A stretch of 64,000 nt of DNA from Methylophaga nitratireducenticrescens (GTDB taxonomy: Bacteria; Pseudomonadota; Gammaproteobacteria; Nitrosococcales; Methylophagaceae). Where the stretch lies: the NCBI RefSeq assembly GCF_000260985.4, contig NC_017857.3, positions 682,001-746,000 on the forward strand, read 5' to 3'. Positions 1 through 11,780 of the stretch are shown here, piece after piece. How positions within the stretch are numbered: position 1 is the stretch's first letter; every line of letters starts with the position of its first letter. Below the pieces are notes generated by a model. It ran no database searches, was not told where the DNA came from, and saw only the letters and a program-made list of their open reading frames with translations. Made by a program: the position numbers and the translations under genes.

Positions 1-561
1 AGCGCATCTGCTCAGGCGATGCCGGAACCACAGGCTTTAGTGAAAGAAGCCTCAGACAACATGCTGAAAGCTTTGAAGGAGAATGAAGCTGAACTGGAAA
101 CCAATCCGCAGAAAATCTATACACTGGTGCAGGATATTCTGTTTCCACATTTCGATTTCGAGCGTATGGCCAAACTGGCATTAGGTCTAAGCTGGCGCGA
201 TGCATCTGCTGAACAACAGGCCAAATTTGTTGAGGAATTCCGTCTGCTGCTGGTCAGAACCTATGCCACGGCAATGCTGGAATATACCAACGAAGAAATC
301 CGCTTTCTGCCTTTTCGTGATGATGTGGAAAAAGGCCGGGTAAGTGTGCCAATGGAAGTAGTTCAGCCAAATGGTCCTTCGGTTCCAATGGCATTGTCGC
401 TTTATAAAGACAAGAACGATGAATGGAAAGTATACGATGTCAAAATCGAAGGCATCAGTCTGGTCACTAATTACCGCTCAACCTTTAACCGTGATATCCG
501 AACTAGTGGCATGGATGCGTTGATTGAAAACCTTGCCAAACGCAATGATAAAGCCAGATGA
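1..561 (+). CDS. mlaC: MlaC phospholipid-binding protein (5' end cut by window)
   Basis: Periplasmic carrier of the Mla pathway, which moves phospholipids between the outer membrane and the inner-membrane MlaFEDB transporter. The frame is open from base 1: the codons before the first ATG (base 19) read SASAQA, which looks like the end of a signal peptide, so the real start is upstream of the window. The visible mature part (about 180 aa) has the family length and the typical stretch around LGLSWRDAS and YDVKIEGISLVTNYR. The next gene, mlaB, starts inside its stop codon (ATGA overlap), as in known mla operons. Confidence 0.93.
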   Translation, partial: SASAQAMPEPQALVKEASDNMLKALKENEAELETNPQKIYTLVQDILFPHFDFERMAKLALGLSWRDASAEQQAKFVEEFRLLLVRTYATAMLEYTNEEIRFLPFRDDVEKGRVSVPMEVVQPNGPSVPMALSLYKDKNDEWKVYDVKIEGISLVTNYRSTFNRDIRTSGMDALIENLAKRNDKAR

Positions 562-854
562 TGAAGCTGATTTTTGATGATGTCACCAAACGTATCCTGG
601 TGTCCGGAGAGTTGACGTTTGATACGGCGGCCAGCGGTATCTATATGACGGATCAATTGTTTGTTGAAACGGATACGCTCGATGTTGATTTAACTGAAGT
701 CAGTCGCAGTGATAGTGCCGGATTGGCTTTATTGATCGAATGGATGCGTCAGGCTGAAAAATTAAACAAGCCGATTCGTTATTTTAATATGCCGGCACAG
801 ATGCTGGCGATGGCAGAAGCAAGCGGACTGGAAGAACTTCTTCCTCTGCAATAA
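558..854 (+). CDS. mlaB: MlaB, STAS-domain subunit of the Mla transporter
   Basis: A 98-aa single STAS domain. In the Mla system this cytoplasmic protein binds the ATPase MlaF and is needed for its activity. The conserved STAS core is visible as VDLTEVSRSDSAGLALLIEW, with the serine/aspartate loop at roughly residues 49-55. It overlaps mlaC by 4 bp and is followed by ibaG, the usual gammaproteobacterial order, which supports the assignment despite low STAS sequence conservation. Confidence 0.9.
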   Translation: MMKLIFDDVTKRILVSGELTFDTAASGIYMTDQLFVETDTLDVDLTEVSRSDSAGLALLIEWMRQAEKLNKPIRYFNMPAQMLAMAEASGLEELLPLQ

Positions 855-875
855 CTATAATTTAAGTGGTGAAAC

Positions 876-1100
876 ATGAAAGCAGCAGATATCAAAGTAA
901 TGATTGAAGCAGGCTTACCCGATGCTGATGTTGAAGTGTTTGGTGAAGATGGCCAGCATTTTGATGCTCGGGTTTTTAGTCCGTCATTCTCTGGAAAAAG
1001 CCTGATAGAACAACACCGTATAGTCAAAGCAACCTTGGGTGACAGCTTCAGTAGCGGTGCTGTACACGCATTGTCACTGAAAACGGGCGTCTCTCGCTAA
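876..1100 (+). CDS. ibaG: BolA-family protein IbaG
   Basis: A 74-aa BolA-like protein. Family members bind monothiol glutaredoxins and [2Fe-2S] clusters. The conserved C-terminal block LIEQHRIVKATLGD and the HALSLKT ending are present. IbaG (YrbA) rather than BolA is indicated by its place between mlaB and murA, the classic yrbA position. Spacing to mlaB is 21 bp, so it is probably in the same transcript. Confidence 0.9.
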   Translation: MKAADIKVMIEAGLPDADVEVFGEDGQHFDARVFSPSFSGKSLIEQHRIVKATLGDSFSSGAVHALSLKTGVSR

Positions 1101-3046
<1,946 letters not shown>

Positions 3047-3054
<8 letters not shown>

Positions 3055-4351
3055 TATAAGCGAATTGAATTTCCAGCAAGCTGATTTCTGGTCAAAGCTT
3101 TCCGAGCTGTTGGCCTGGGAAGGTGTCTCTGATGCGGCAATAGCCGACACGGTTAGAAATATTCTGGCAGACGTTAAACAGCGTGGCGACCAGGCCGTGG
3201 TTGAATACAGCCAACGATTTGATCGGGTTAAAGCAACCGCTATGACGGAACTGGAAATTCCATTGGAACGGGCAGCAGCAGCATTGGAATCTATCCCCGC
3301 TGCACAACGTCAGGCGTTGGAAAAAGCTGCAGAACGTGTACGTCAGTACCATGAACACCAGAAACAGGAATCCTGGCATTACGTAGAGGCTGATGGGACA
3401 TTATTAGGTCAACAGGTCACGCCATTGGATCGGGCCGGGCTGTATGTCCCTGGTGGTAAAGCCGCCTATCCTTCATCGGTATTGATGAATGCCATCCCAG
3501 CCAAAGTCGCCGGAGTCCAGGAATTAATCATGGTGGTGCCTACGCCGGATGATGAAGTAAATGATCTGGTGTTAGCGGCTGCAGCGATAGCGGGTGTTGA
3601 TCGAATTTTTGCAATTGGTGGCGCGCAGGCTGTTGCAGCGTTGGCTTATGGCACCGAAACAATTCCACAGGTTGATAAAATTGTTGGTCCGGGCAATATC
3701 TTTGTAGCGACTGCAAAAGGCATGGTGTTCGGGACCGTGGGTATTGATATGATTGCCGGACCATCCGAAATTCTGGTGATTTGTGATGGCAAGACCGATC
3801 CAGACTGGATTGCCATGGATCTGTTTTCTCAAGCTGAACATGATGAAGATGCGCAATCGATTCTGATTTCTCCTGATGCAGATTTTCTGCAGAAGGTGAA
3901 ACAATCCATTGCTCGCTTGTTACCCACCATGGAACGTAAGGCTATTATTGAAACGTCACTGAATAATCGTGGCACAATGATTCTGGTCAATGATATGCAA
4001 CAGGCGGTTGAAGTGTGCAATTTTATTGCGCCAGAACATTTGGAATTATCTGTTGATGAACCGATGGAAATGGCCAAACAAATCCGTCATGCCGGTGCGA
4101 TTTTTATGGGACGTTATACGCCTGAAGCATTGGGTGACTATTGTGCCGGACCAAACCATGTGTTGCCAACCTCCCGAACTGCCCGATTCAGTTCGCCTCT
4201 GGGCGTTTATGACTTTCAAAAACGTTCCAGCCTGATTCAGGTCTCACCACAAGGTGCCCAAAGTCTCGGACAAGTTGCATCAGTACTGGCTCGCGGTGAA
4301 AGTCTGACTGCACATGCTCGCAGTGCTGAGTATCGTTTACAGGAAAAATAA
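3047..4351 (+). CDS. hisD: Histidinol dehydrogenase
   Basis: Final enzyme of histidine synthesis, a zinc- and NAD-dependent oxidation of L-histidinol to L-histidine. It has 434 aa, the normal length. Family landmarks are [16 protein letters not shown], the [13 protein letters not shown] region, and [13 protein letters not shown], which carries the conserved zinc/catalytic residues. It overlaps hisG by 8 bp and shares one base with the hisC start, so the his genes are translationally coupled. Confidence 0.96.
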
Positions 4352-5406
4352 TGAGCCGCTTCTGGAGTGATTTTGTTCATTCATTAGAACCTTATGTGCC
4401 GGGTGAACAACCGCGCGGCCATAATCTGGTCAAACTCAATACCAATGAAAACCCGTACGGTCCCTCACCCAAAGTGCTGGAAGCCATTCGCATGGCCACA
4501 ACCGAGCGTTTACGTTTGTATCCTGTTCCTGATGGCGGCCCGTTAAAACAGGCAATTGCTGATTACCATAAGGTGCCAGCCGAAAGTGTGTTTGTTGGCA
4601 ATGGTTCGGATGAAGTATTGGCGCATGTGTTTAATGCTTTTTTCAAGCATGAAAAGCCGGTTTTATTTCCCGATATCACCTATAGTTTTTATCCGGTGTA
4701 TTGTCAGTTATATGAAATTGATTCGATTTTAGTACCGTTGAATGCTGACTTTGCAATCGATATCACTGATTACGAACAAGATAACGGCGGTATTATCCTG
4801 CCCAATCCCAATGCCCCGACCGGCTGTTTATTATCGCTGGACGACATTCGTCGGCTGGTGGAAACGAACCGCGACACGGTAGTGGTCATTGATGAGGCAT
4901 ACATCGATTTTGGCGGGGAAACAGCCATTCCGTTAACTCAGCGATTCCCTAATCTGTTGGTCACCCAGACCTTGTCTAAGTCTCGTTCTCTGGCAGGTAT
5001 GCGTATTGGCTTTGCGGTAGGTCATCCAGAGTTGATTGAAGCACTGATCAGGATAAAGGATAGCTTTAATTCCTATCCGCTTGATAGTCTGGCGATTGCA
5101 GCCGGCGTCGCAGCCTATCAGGATGAAAGCTACTTTAAACAATGTCAGCAACAGGTTATTACCGAGCGCGAATGGCTAACTCTGTCTCTGACAGAACTGG
5201 GGTTTGAGGTTTTGCCTTCGGCGGCGAATTTTGTGTTTGTCCGGCATCGGCAACACGATGCTGCAATCTTAGCGATGGGCTTGCGGGAAAAAGGGGTGAT
5301 TGTTCGCCACTTTAACAAGCCGAGAATTGATCAGTTTTTACGGATCAGTATTGGCAATCATGCTGAAAATCAATTATTAATGAGTCAACTGGATTTGCTG
5401 GTTTAA
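4351..5406 (+). CDS. hisC: Histidinol-phosphate aminotransferase
   Basis: PLP-dependent class I/II aminotransferase converting imidazole-acetol phosphate to histidinol phosphate. It has 351 aa. Visible motifs are [12 protein letters not shown] at the N terminus and [15 protein letters not shown] around the PLP-binding lysine (K210). It starts on the last base of the hisD stop codon and its 3' end overlaps the convergent DUF4124 gene by 4 bp. No other his genes follow, so the pathway is split in this genome. Confidence 0.95.
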   Translation: MSRFWSDFVHSLEPYVPGEQPRGHNLVKLNTNENPYGPSPKVLEAIRMATTERLRLYPVPDGGPLKQAIADYHKVPAESVFVGNGSDEVLAHVFNAFFKHEKPVLFPDITYSFYPVYCQLYEIDSILVPLNADFAIDITDYEQDNGGIILPNPNAPTGCLLSLDDIRRLVETNRDTVVVIDEAYIDFGGETAIPLTQRFPNLLVTQTLSKSRSLAGMRIGFAVGHPELIEALIRIKDSFNSYPLDSLAIAAGVAAYQDESYFKQCQQQVITEREWLTLSLTELGFEVLPSAANFVFVRHRQHDAAILAMGLREKGVIVRHFNKPRIDQFLRISIGNHAENQLLMSQLDLLV

Positions 5407-6071
5407 TCTTTAGTTGCGGTTCCCAACAGTTCATCCAGGCGCTGACGATCCAGTTCATATTGCATATTCAGCGTATCAATTTCAGTTTGTAACTGTTGAA
5501 TGCTTGACTGATTATTATCAAGTTCCTGTTGCGCAGCTTGCAGGCGACTTTGCAGATTGGCACTGAGACCAATACCACTTAATTCATTATCGGCAGCTTG
5601 CTGTTGCACCTGCTGCAATCGTTGCTGCAAACCCTTACGCTTCTTTTTTAATACTTCAATACGTTTTTCTCGGTATTGCAGGTCTTTATTACGTTCATTA
5701 AGCAAATCCTGTTCGGATTGATAGGCGGAAAGCAGGTTATGATCATAAATAGCCTGTTTACGTCGTTTTTCGGCTTCTATTCTGGCGGCTTCTTCAGCCT
5801 GTTTTTGCTGCTCGAACTCTAGTTTTTTCTGTATTTCACGCTCAGCTATTTCCGCTTCAGTCGGTGCAGGGGGAACCCGTTCAATCACCCGCATCGTTTT
5901 CTCATCCAGAATATCGTAACCTTGTTGAGCAACTTCTGCCGGTAACGTTTTGCTTATAGTGGGTGTACCGTTTTCGTCAGTAAAACGGTACAGTTGAGCC
6001 GCGGTTACGGTTGTGGCAATTAATAATGTTGCGCTTAGCATCGAAGCCGCTACAAAGCGTATTGAAATCAT
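5403..6071 (-). CDS. DUF4124-domain secreted protein with coiled coil
   Basis: A 222-aa protein of unknown function. The start at 6071 gives a proper signal peptide (hydrophobic run ending at TVTAA) followed at once by a DUF4124 domain ([18 protein letters not shown]). The longer frame reaching 6116 would add a non-signal-like tail. Residues about 75-215 are rich in Q, E, K and R with heptad-like leucines, so a long coiled coil is likely. The export signal points to the periplasm. It is convergent with hisC and nearly back-to-back with the permease gene upstream. Confidence 0.8.
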   Translation of the reverse strand: MISIRFVAASMLSATLLIATTVTAAQLYRFTDENGTPTISKTLPAEVAQQGYDILDEKTMRVIERVPPAPTEAEIAEREIQKKLEFEQQKQAEEAARIEAEKRRKQAIYDHNLLSAYQSEQDLLNERNKDLQYREKRIEVLKKKRKGLQQRLQQVQQQAADNELSGIGLSANLQSRLQAAQQELDNNQSSIQQLQTEIDTLNMQYELDRQRLDELLGTATKD

Positions 6072-6098
6072 TATGTTTTCCCAGAGAGCCTTATTAAA

Positions 6099-6860
6099 TT
6101 GAGCTTTATTGAACATTTTATTCTGTTTGTCATTTCTTTGCTGGCAAATACTTTTTCGGCATTAAGTGGCGGCGGTGCAGGATTAATTCAGTTCCCGGTT
6201 TTGATATTCCTTGGCTTAACCTTTTCTGTGGCGTTAGCCACCCATAAAGTAGCCAGTGTGGCGTTAGGGTTAGGTGCAGCGTTGCGTTACATTACTACCA
6301 GCCGGCTTGAACGTCAGTTTGTGATATTGCTGTTGGTGGCCGGTCTGCCGGGGGTAGTTATTGGTGGCAGTGTGATCTTAATGGTTCCAGACCGAATCGC
6401 AGAGATTGCCCTGGGCTTATTAACCGGATCCTTGGGCATATATTCTGTATTTAAACCGGCTTTAGGACAGTTATACACGCCGTTAAATCGTGAGCGTCAT
6501 GGTTACCTGATTGGTGCGGTTGTATTGTTTTTTCTGGGTATTCTAAATGGATCCCTCACCTCGGGAACCGGGCTGTTTGTCACAATATGGCTGATATTAT
6601 GGTTTGGCATGGATTACCAGCGTGCAGTGGCTTACACGCTGATTCTGGTTGGATTATTCTGGAATGGTGCAGGCGCGATTACGTTGGGTATTCTGGGCGA
6701 AATACAATGGGATTGGCTTCCTGCGTTACTGTTAGGATCGTTATTGGGTGGTTATTTGGGATCCCATCTGGCTTTGCGTTGGGGTAACCAGTGGATAAAG
6801 CGCAGCTTTGAAATTGTGACTTTATTAATTGCTATCAGATTGATTTGGGGGCCTTTCTAG
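6099..6860 (+). CDS. TauE/SafE-family membrane permease
   Basis: A 253-aa polytopic inner-membrane protein with about eight hydrophobic segments and the TauE/SafE signature region ANTFSALSGGGAGLIQFP near the N terminus. Family members export sulfite, sulfoacetate and similar organosulfur or small anions; the substrate here cannot be read from sequence. It starts with TTG (6099) only 27 bp from the divergent DUF4124 start. Its TAG stop is formed by a TA dinucleotide plus the first G of the adjoining MITE-like element, so the original C terminus may have differed. Confidence 0.82.
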   Translation: MSFIEHFILFVISLLANTFSALSGGGAGLIQFPVLIFLGLTFSVALATHKVASVALGLGAALRYITTSRLERQFVILLLVAGLPGVVIGGSVILMVPDRIAEIALGLLTGSLGIYSVFKPALGQLYTPLNRERHGYLIGAVVLFFLGILNGSLTSGTGLFVTIWLILWFGMDYQRAVAYTLILVGLFWNGAGAITLGILGEIQWDWLPALLLGSLLGGYLGSHLALRWGNQWIKRSFEIVTLLIAIRLIWGPF

Positions 6861-7124
6861 GGCTTGTTGGTTTTTCATCTCCGCCTCTGTTGTGAGCTGA
6901 AAAAGCGTCAATCAAGGCACGAGGAGCGCCTTTTAGTTATTCTAAATAAGTGACGAGCAACGCAGAGTGGCGCTTTTTCAGTCACAACCCGAAGGGCTGG
7001 GACTATTTTTGCGACCGCCTGCGTTGTCAAACACTTATGTAGGAAAGCTACACGGCGTGCTTTCCGCCTTGTCGGACACAAAAATAGCCGCCAGCAGTGG
7101 TGGATATGAAAGACCAACAAGCCC
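6860..7124. mobile_element. MITE-like element with terminal inverted repeats and TA target duplication
   Basis: A 265-bp non-coding block begins GGGCTTGTTGG and ends CCAACAAGCCC. The terminal inverted repeats extend about 26 bp with few mismatches (the left continues TTTTTCATCTCCGCC, the right mirrors it). TA flanks both ends (6858-6859 and 7125-7126), the duplication expected of IS630/Tc1-mariner transposition. No transposase reading frame is inside. A related end sits at 18381. The position between convergent genes suggests it could also serve as a transcription end. Confidence 0.72.
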
Positions 7125-7130
7125 TAAAAC

Positions 7131-7772
7131 TCAGACCCCATATTGTTCGCGGTAAGATTTCACCGCAGCTAAATACTTTTGTAAGTTGGGATGATCCTGC
7201 AGATAGCTGAGTAAGTCATTAAGACAGATAATACTGACGACGGGAATCTTATGCGTTTGTTCAACCTGTTGAATAGCGGATAGCTCGCCTTGACCGCGTT
7301 CCTGGCGATCCAGTGCAATGATGACGCCTGCTGGGTGAGCGCCTGCCGCGCGAATGATATCGACGGATTCTCCTACGGAGGTCCCGGCGGAAATTACATC
7401 ATCAATTATCAGCACCTTACCTTTAAGCTCCGCGCCGACCAATTGTCCGCCTTCACCATGATCTTTTTTCTCTTTGCGGTTAAACACATAGGGTACATCG
7501 CGATCATGCTGATCAGCCAATGCGACAACCGTGGTGGATGCTAATGGAATACCTTTATAGGCCGGGCCAAATAACACATCATAATCAAGCTTGGATTCGC
7601 TTATTGCCTGGGCGTAAAAACGTCCCAGCCGGGCCAGTGTTGCACCGCTGTTAAACAAACCACTGTTAAAAAAATAAGGACTGATACGTCCGGATTTGAG
7701 GGTGAATTCACCAAAGCGTAAAACACCGGTTGCTAGGGCGAATTCGATAAAGTCGCGTTGATAATCTTTCAT
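7131..7772 (-). CDS. pyrE: Orotate phosphoribosyltransferase
   Basis: Joins orotate to PRPP, giving OMP in pyrimidine synthesis. It has 213 aa. The PRPP-binding motif [13 protein letters not shown] and the flexible-loop region [11 protein letters not shown] are clearly present. It overlaps the upstream metW by 4 bp and is the last gene of the minus-strand run yggS-proC-yggT-metX-metW-pyrE. Its stop lies 6 bp from the end of the MITE-like element. Confidence 0.96.
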   Translation of the reverse strand: MKDYQRDFIEFALATGVLRFGEFTLKSGRISPYFFNSGLFNSGATLARLGRFYAQAISESKLDYDVLFGPAYKGIPLASTTVVALADQHDRDVPYVFNRKEKKDHGEGGQLVGAELKGKVLIIDDVISAGTSVGESVDIIRAAGAHPAGVIIALDRQERGQGELSAIQQVEQTHKIPVVSIICLNDLLSYLQDHPNLQKYLAAVKSYREQYGV

Positions 7773-8371
7773 GAGTTTCCGTTATGAATCAAATAAACAG
7801 CTATCTGGCCGAACAGGTTAGGTAATAAGCGAATGCCAAGTGTATCTTTATGTTCGTGATTAACGACACTGCGGTTCACCACACTAAATCCATATTGGTC
7901 ACAGAGCTTTTCAAAATCTTTCAACGTACATAAATGGATATTGGGTGTATCAAACCAGGCATTTGGCAGGTTTTTGGACACCGGCATTTTGCCCCGTAAC
8001 CCCAGTTGAAAACGGCATTGCCAATGGCCGAAATTAGGAAAACCGATAATTCCCTGTTTGCCAACTCGCATGATTTCTCTGAGCAAAAAGTCAGGTCGTT
8101 TAACTGCCTGAAGGGTTTGTGACAGAATGACAAAATCAAAGCTCTGATCACCGAACTGACTGAGACCTTCATCCAAATCTGCCTGAATGACGTTAACACC
8201 ACCGGCAATACATTCGGAAAATTTGCTGTTATCTATTTCCAACCCGTAGCCGGTGACATTGCGTTGTTGCAGATGTTTTAACAAAGACCCATTGCCACAG
8301 CCCAGATCGAGCACATGGGCATTATCTGGGATCCAGTCACTGATAATTTGTAAATCAACCCGTAAAGTCAT
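7769..8371 (-). CDS. metW: MetW methyltransferase-like protein
   Basis: A 200-aa class I SAM-dependent methyltransferase fold with motif [16 protein letters not shown]. MetW is encoded next to MetX in many proteobacteria and is linked to homoserine acylation in methionine synthesis; its exact reaction is not settled. It shares one base with the metX stop and overlaps pyrE by 4 bp, which fits the family context. Confidence 0.93.
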   Translation of the reverse strand: MTLRVDLQIISDWIPDNAHVLDLGCGNGSLLKHLQQRNVTGYGLEIDNSKFSECIAGGVNVIQADLDEGLSQFGDQSFDFVILSQTLQAVKRPDFLLREIMRVGKQGIIGFPNFGHWQCRFQLGLRGKMPVSKNLPNAWFDTPNIHLCTLKDFEKLCDQYGFSVVNRSVVNHEHKDTLGIRLLPNLFGQIAVYLIHNGNS

Positions 8372-9519
8372 CAGCTATTCACCTCTTTTGCAACTTGCTG
8401 CATATAGCTGGCAAAAATTTCCATATAGCGGGGGATCGGCATCAAAAAGGCATCATGTCCCTGCGTGGCTTCAATTTCGGCATAACATACGGACTTGCCA
8501 GCACTGAGCAGGGCATCAACGATTTCCAGTGAGCGTAAAGGTGAAAAACGCCAATCACTGGTAAACGAAATAATCAATGATTTGGCCTGAATGGCTTTGA
8601 CTGCTTGTGTCAGATCGTCGTCATATTCCTTGGCCGGATCAAAATAATCCAGTGCTTTGGTCATTAATAAATAAGTATTGGCATCAAAACGTTCTACAAA
8701 GCTGGAGCTTTGATAACGTAAATAACTCTCGATCTGGAACTCAACATCATAGCCATACTGAATCTTGCCACTGCGCAGTTCACGACCGAATTTTTCACCC
8801 ATTGCTTCATCGGAAAGATAGGTTATATGCCCCAGCATTCTGGCCAGTCCCAGTCCCTGTCGTGGAACCGTATCGAATTCCTGATAGCGGCCCTCATGAA
8901 ATTCAGGGTCAGACTTAATGGCTGTCCGGGCCACTTCATTAAATGCAATATTCTGTGCGGATAACTTTGGCGCTGCAGCGATAACCAGTGCATGACAAAC
9001 CCGCTCGGGCAATGTAATTGCCCAATCCAGAGCTTGCATGCCACCAAGGCTACCGCCAACCACCGCAGCCCATTTATGAATACCTAATGAGTCTGCCAGT
9101 ATCGCCTGACTTTTTACCCAGTCAGCTACTGTCACAATGGGAAAGTCCGGACCATATAATTTGCCGGTTTCAGAATTAATGGTATTAGGGCCAGTGGAAC
9201 CCTTACAACCGCCAAGATTATTCGGGCAAACGACAAAAAACTGATTGGTATCAATGGCTTTTCCTGGACCTATCGCTGTATCCCACCAGCCGGGTTTACG
9301 ATCATCCAGTGAATTAAACCCTGCAGCGTGGTGGTCACCAGACAGGGCATGACATATAAGTACAGCGTTACTCTTTTCTGCGTTTAACGTGCCATAAGTT
9401 TCGTAAATCAAATCGAATTGTGGCAACGTTCGCCCACAATCCAGCGCCAACGGCGTATCAATATGCAATTGAGAAGGGGTTACCAATCCGACAGAGTCAG
9501 CTGGCAGGGAGTCCGACAT
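8371..9519 (-). CDS. metX: Homoserine O-acyltransferase (MetX type)
   Basis: Alpha/beta-hydrolase-fold enzyme that activates homoserine with an acyl group for methionine synthesis. It has 382 aa. The nucleophile elbow [10 protein letters not shown], the oxyanion-region motif [13 protein letters not shown] and the C-terminal catalytic histidine region ([10 protein letters not shown]) are present. MetX enzymes use acetyl-CoA or, in many gammaproteobacteria, succinyl-CoA; I cannot decide the acyl donor from the sequence. It is followed directly by metW. Confidence 0.94.
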   Translation of the reverse strand: MSDSLPADSVGLVTPSQLHIDTPLALDCGRTLPQFDLIYETYGTLNAEKSNAVLICHALSGDHHAAGFNSLDDRKPGWWDTAIGPGKAIDTNQFFVVCPNNLGGCKGSTGPNTINSETGKLYGPDFPIVTVADWVKSQAILADSLGIHKWAAVVGGSLGGMQALDWAITLPERVCHALVIAAAPKLSAQNIAFNEVARTAIKSDPEFHEGRYQEFDTVPRQGLGLARMLGHITYLSDEAMGEKFGRELRSGKIQYGYDVEFQIESYLRYQSSSFVERFDANTYLLMTKALDYFDPAKEYDDDLTQAVKAIQAKSLIISFTSDWRFSPLRSLEIVDALLSAGKSVCYAEIEATQGHDAFLMPIPRYMEIFASYMQQVAKEVNS

Positions 9520-9540
9520 AAGCTACTGTGTCCTATAAAA

Positions 9541-10116
9541 TTAATACTGGGGGTACGCTGTGCCAAGCAAGATGGGCATGACTAACATCGACAGTACCTG
9601 CAACCCTAATATGACGACCAATGGCGATAAATCAATGCCACCCATTAACGGCATTCTTTTACGAACTGGATCCAGCAAAGGGGCATTTATCGCCTGAATC
9701 AGACTGGCGACCGGATTATAGCCTTGAGGGGCCAGCCAGCTAAGCAGTACTTCGATAATAATCGTCACCGTAAACAGGCTGATAAACAGGGAAAATAATT
9801 CTGCAGCCGTCAGCAGAACCAGGCCAATAAGGGCGGGCCATGCCCCAGCCAGACTCAGCAACAACGTCAGTTTGACTAATGTGACCAGAATCAATAGCAG
9901 TAAAACGGCAGAATCAAATTTTCGGGTACTGGGCATAAAACTGCGTAACGGAGCGCAGAGTGGTTCGGTGATTCGGATAATAGTCTGAATCAAAGGATGG
10001 GTAAATGAAGTCCTTATCAGCGGTAACAGTAACCGTATGGCAACGATATACATATAAAGCTGGAAAAGTGTTTCAATCAGAAACATCAGCGGGTTTGAAA
10101 AATAGCTGTTAGGCAT
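9541..10116 (-). CDS. YggT-family inner-membrane protein
   Basis: A 191-aa membrane protein with two copies of the YggT hydrophobic unit (about residues 10-85 and 100-185). YggT proteins are linked to osmotic shock tolerance and cell-division-associated clusters, but the mechanism is unknown. The start at 10116 (MPNSYFSN) is preferred over 10134 because GGGA lies 7 nt upstream of it and it leaves a short 8-bp overlap with proC. The proC-yggT neighbourhood is widely conserved. Confidence 0.88.
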   Translation of the reverse strand: MPNSYFSNPLMFLIETLFQLYMYIVAIRLLLPLIRTSFTHPLIQTIIRITEPLCAPLRSFMPSTRKFDSAVLLLLILVTLVKLTLLLSLAGAWPALIGLVLLTAAELFSLFISLFTVTIIIEVLLSWLAPQGYNPVASLIQAINAPLLDPVRKRMPLMGGIDLSPLVVILGLQVLSMLVMPILLGTAYPQY

Positions 10117-10942
10117 GGTCTTGTCCCAGTTCATTGGCCAGCTCTCTTGCGCGTAATGCCGCGGCCACTAATGCGTTTTCAAATAAGCCATGTAAACCAC
10201 CATCTTCCAGTTCATGGATAGCTCTTTCAGTCGTGCCACCGGGAGAGGTGACCTGTTTACGCAAAGTGCTGGCGGATTCGCCACTTTCAAGGGCCATTTT
10301 AGCGGCTCCGAATGCGGTTTCCAAACATAATAATCGTGCGGTCTCCGGCGGTAAACCTAGTTCAATAGCCGCATTTTCCATCGCTTCCATCACCAGAAAG
10401 AAATAGGCAGGGCCGCTGCCCGATACAGCGGTAACGGCATCCATGTGTTTTTCTTCATTCAGCCAGATTGCCAGACCACAGGCACGCAAAATGGATTCCG
10501 CCAGCTCGTGCTGCTGATGGTTAACATACTCATTTGCAAATAGTGCGGTGGCCCCGGCTTCAACCAGCGCCGGTGTATTGGGCATTGCACGCACGATAGC
10601 GGTTTGCGGTTTGTTCAGCCAGCGGCTGATATCTTCAATACGGATGCCGGCGGCAATTGAAATCAGTAATTGTTTTTCTTGCCAGGAAGAATGAAGCGCT
10701 TTAACAACCTCCTGCAGTTGTTGAGGTTTAACAGCAATAATAATGACATCAGCACCTTCGATAGCATGTTGGTTGCTGGTAAACGTCTGCACAGGATATT
10801 GACGGTTAAGTGACTCAAGTGTTGCGGCATGTTTATCGGCAACATGGATATCTTCAGCTGGCATGCCATTGGCGATTAAGCCACCAATTAAACTGCGTGC
10901 CATATTTCCACCGCCGATAAAGGCGAGCTTGCAAGGTATCAT
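10109..10942 (-). CDS. proC: Pyrroline-5-carboxylate reductase
   Basis: NAD(P)H-dependent last step of proline synthesis. It has 277 aa. The N-terminal Rossmann motif AFIGGGNMARSLIGGL and the C-terminal signature region VTSPGGTTERAIHELE are both present. The conserved cluster yggS-proC-yggT supports the call. The gap to yggS is 48 bp. Confidence 0.96.
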   Translation of the reverse strand: MIPCKLAFIGGGNMARSLIGGLIANGMPAEDIHVADKHAATLESLNRQYPVQTFTSNQHAIEGADVIIIAVKPQQLQEVVKALHSSWQEKQLLISIAAGIRIEDISRWLNKPQTAIVRAMPNTPALVEAGATALFANEYVNHQQHELAESILRACGLAIWLNEEKHMDAVTAVSGSGPAYFFLVMEAMENAAIELGLPPETARLLCLETAFGAAKMALESGESASTLRKQVTSPGGTTERAIHELEDGGLHGLFENALVAAALRARELANELGQDHA

Positions 10943-10990
10943 TTAAACTTTCTCCATTGGGACGGACTCTTCAACGCTGTAGTGTACTGG

Positions 10991-11689
10991 TTATTGTTTA
11001 TTGGGTGTATGTCTCTCACCAAACAGCGCCGTCCCAATCCGGACCATGCTGCTGCCTTGCGAAATAGCGGCCTGCATATCAGCTGACATCCCCATTGATA
11101 AAGTATCAACGCTAGAGTGGGCGGTTTTGAGTTGAGAATAAAGTTGCTGCGCCCGGCCAAAGGCATCGAGCTGTTGTTCAACCGTTTCTGCAATGGCCGG
11201 AATGATCATTAAACCTCGCAACCGAACATTTTTCAGCTGACTTACCGCAGCAGCGAGTTCCATTAAACCGTCGGGATGAACACCTGCCTTGCTGGCTTCA
11301 TCATCAATGTTGACTTGCAGGCAGATATTCAAAGGCGGTTTTTCAGTGGGTCGCTGGTCAGACAACCGTTGCGCAATTTTAAGCCTGTCCACACTTTCAA
11401 CCCAATCAAAGTTGGCAGCAATATCCCGTGTTTTGTTGGATTGGACAGGCCCGATAAAATGCCATTCCAGATTTAAATCTGCTAATTCCGCGATTTTTTG
11501 TAAGGCTTCCTGCAAATAGTTTTCACCAAAGCGTGTTTGTCCTGCTTCAGCTAGTTCACGTAGCCGGGATGCTGGCCAGGTTTTGCTGACAGCAAGCAAT
11601 TTCACTAAGCCTGGGGGGCGATTAGCCTGTTGTTCTGCCAGTTTGATGAAGTTCATCACAGATTGCAGACGTGTTTTTGAATTTGTCAT
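10991..11689 (-). CDS. yggS: YggS/PLPBP pyridoxal-phosphate homeostasis protein
   Basis: A 232-aa alanine-racemase-like TIM barrel that binds PLP without known enzyme activity and buffers vitamin B6 and amino-acid metabolism. The PLP lysine lies in LLAVSKTWPA (about K36), and the family stretch RFGENYLQEA and the late SMGMSADMQAAI and RIGTALFG motifs are present. It is the first gene of the minus-strand operon, divergent from pilT, with about 90 bp between the two starts. Confidence 0.95.
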   Translation of the reverse strand: MTNSKTRLQSVMNFIKLAEQQANRPPGLVKLLAVSKTWPASRLRELAEAGQTRFGENYLQEALQKIAELADLNLEWHFIGPVQSNKTRDIAANFDWVESVDRLKIAQRLSDQRPTEKPPLNICLQVNIDDEASKAGVHPDGLMELAAAVSQLKNVRLRGLMIIPAIAETVEQQLDAFGRAQQLYSQLKTAHSSVDTLSMGMSADMQAAISQGSSMVRIGTALFGERHTPNKQ

Positions 11690-11780
11690 GTTGCAAGCCA
11701 GTCTGGAGCGCGCTACCTTTAACAGTATTCGCTATGTTGTCATCGACATGTAGCCATCATTATCGAATTAAGGAATGTGC

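Noticed and set aside
6908-7155. Open frames inside the MITE (minus 6908-7120, plus 6967-7155)
   Set aside because: They follow the imperfect repeat structure, lack ribosome-binding sites and show no recognisable domain.
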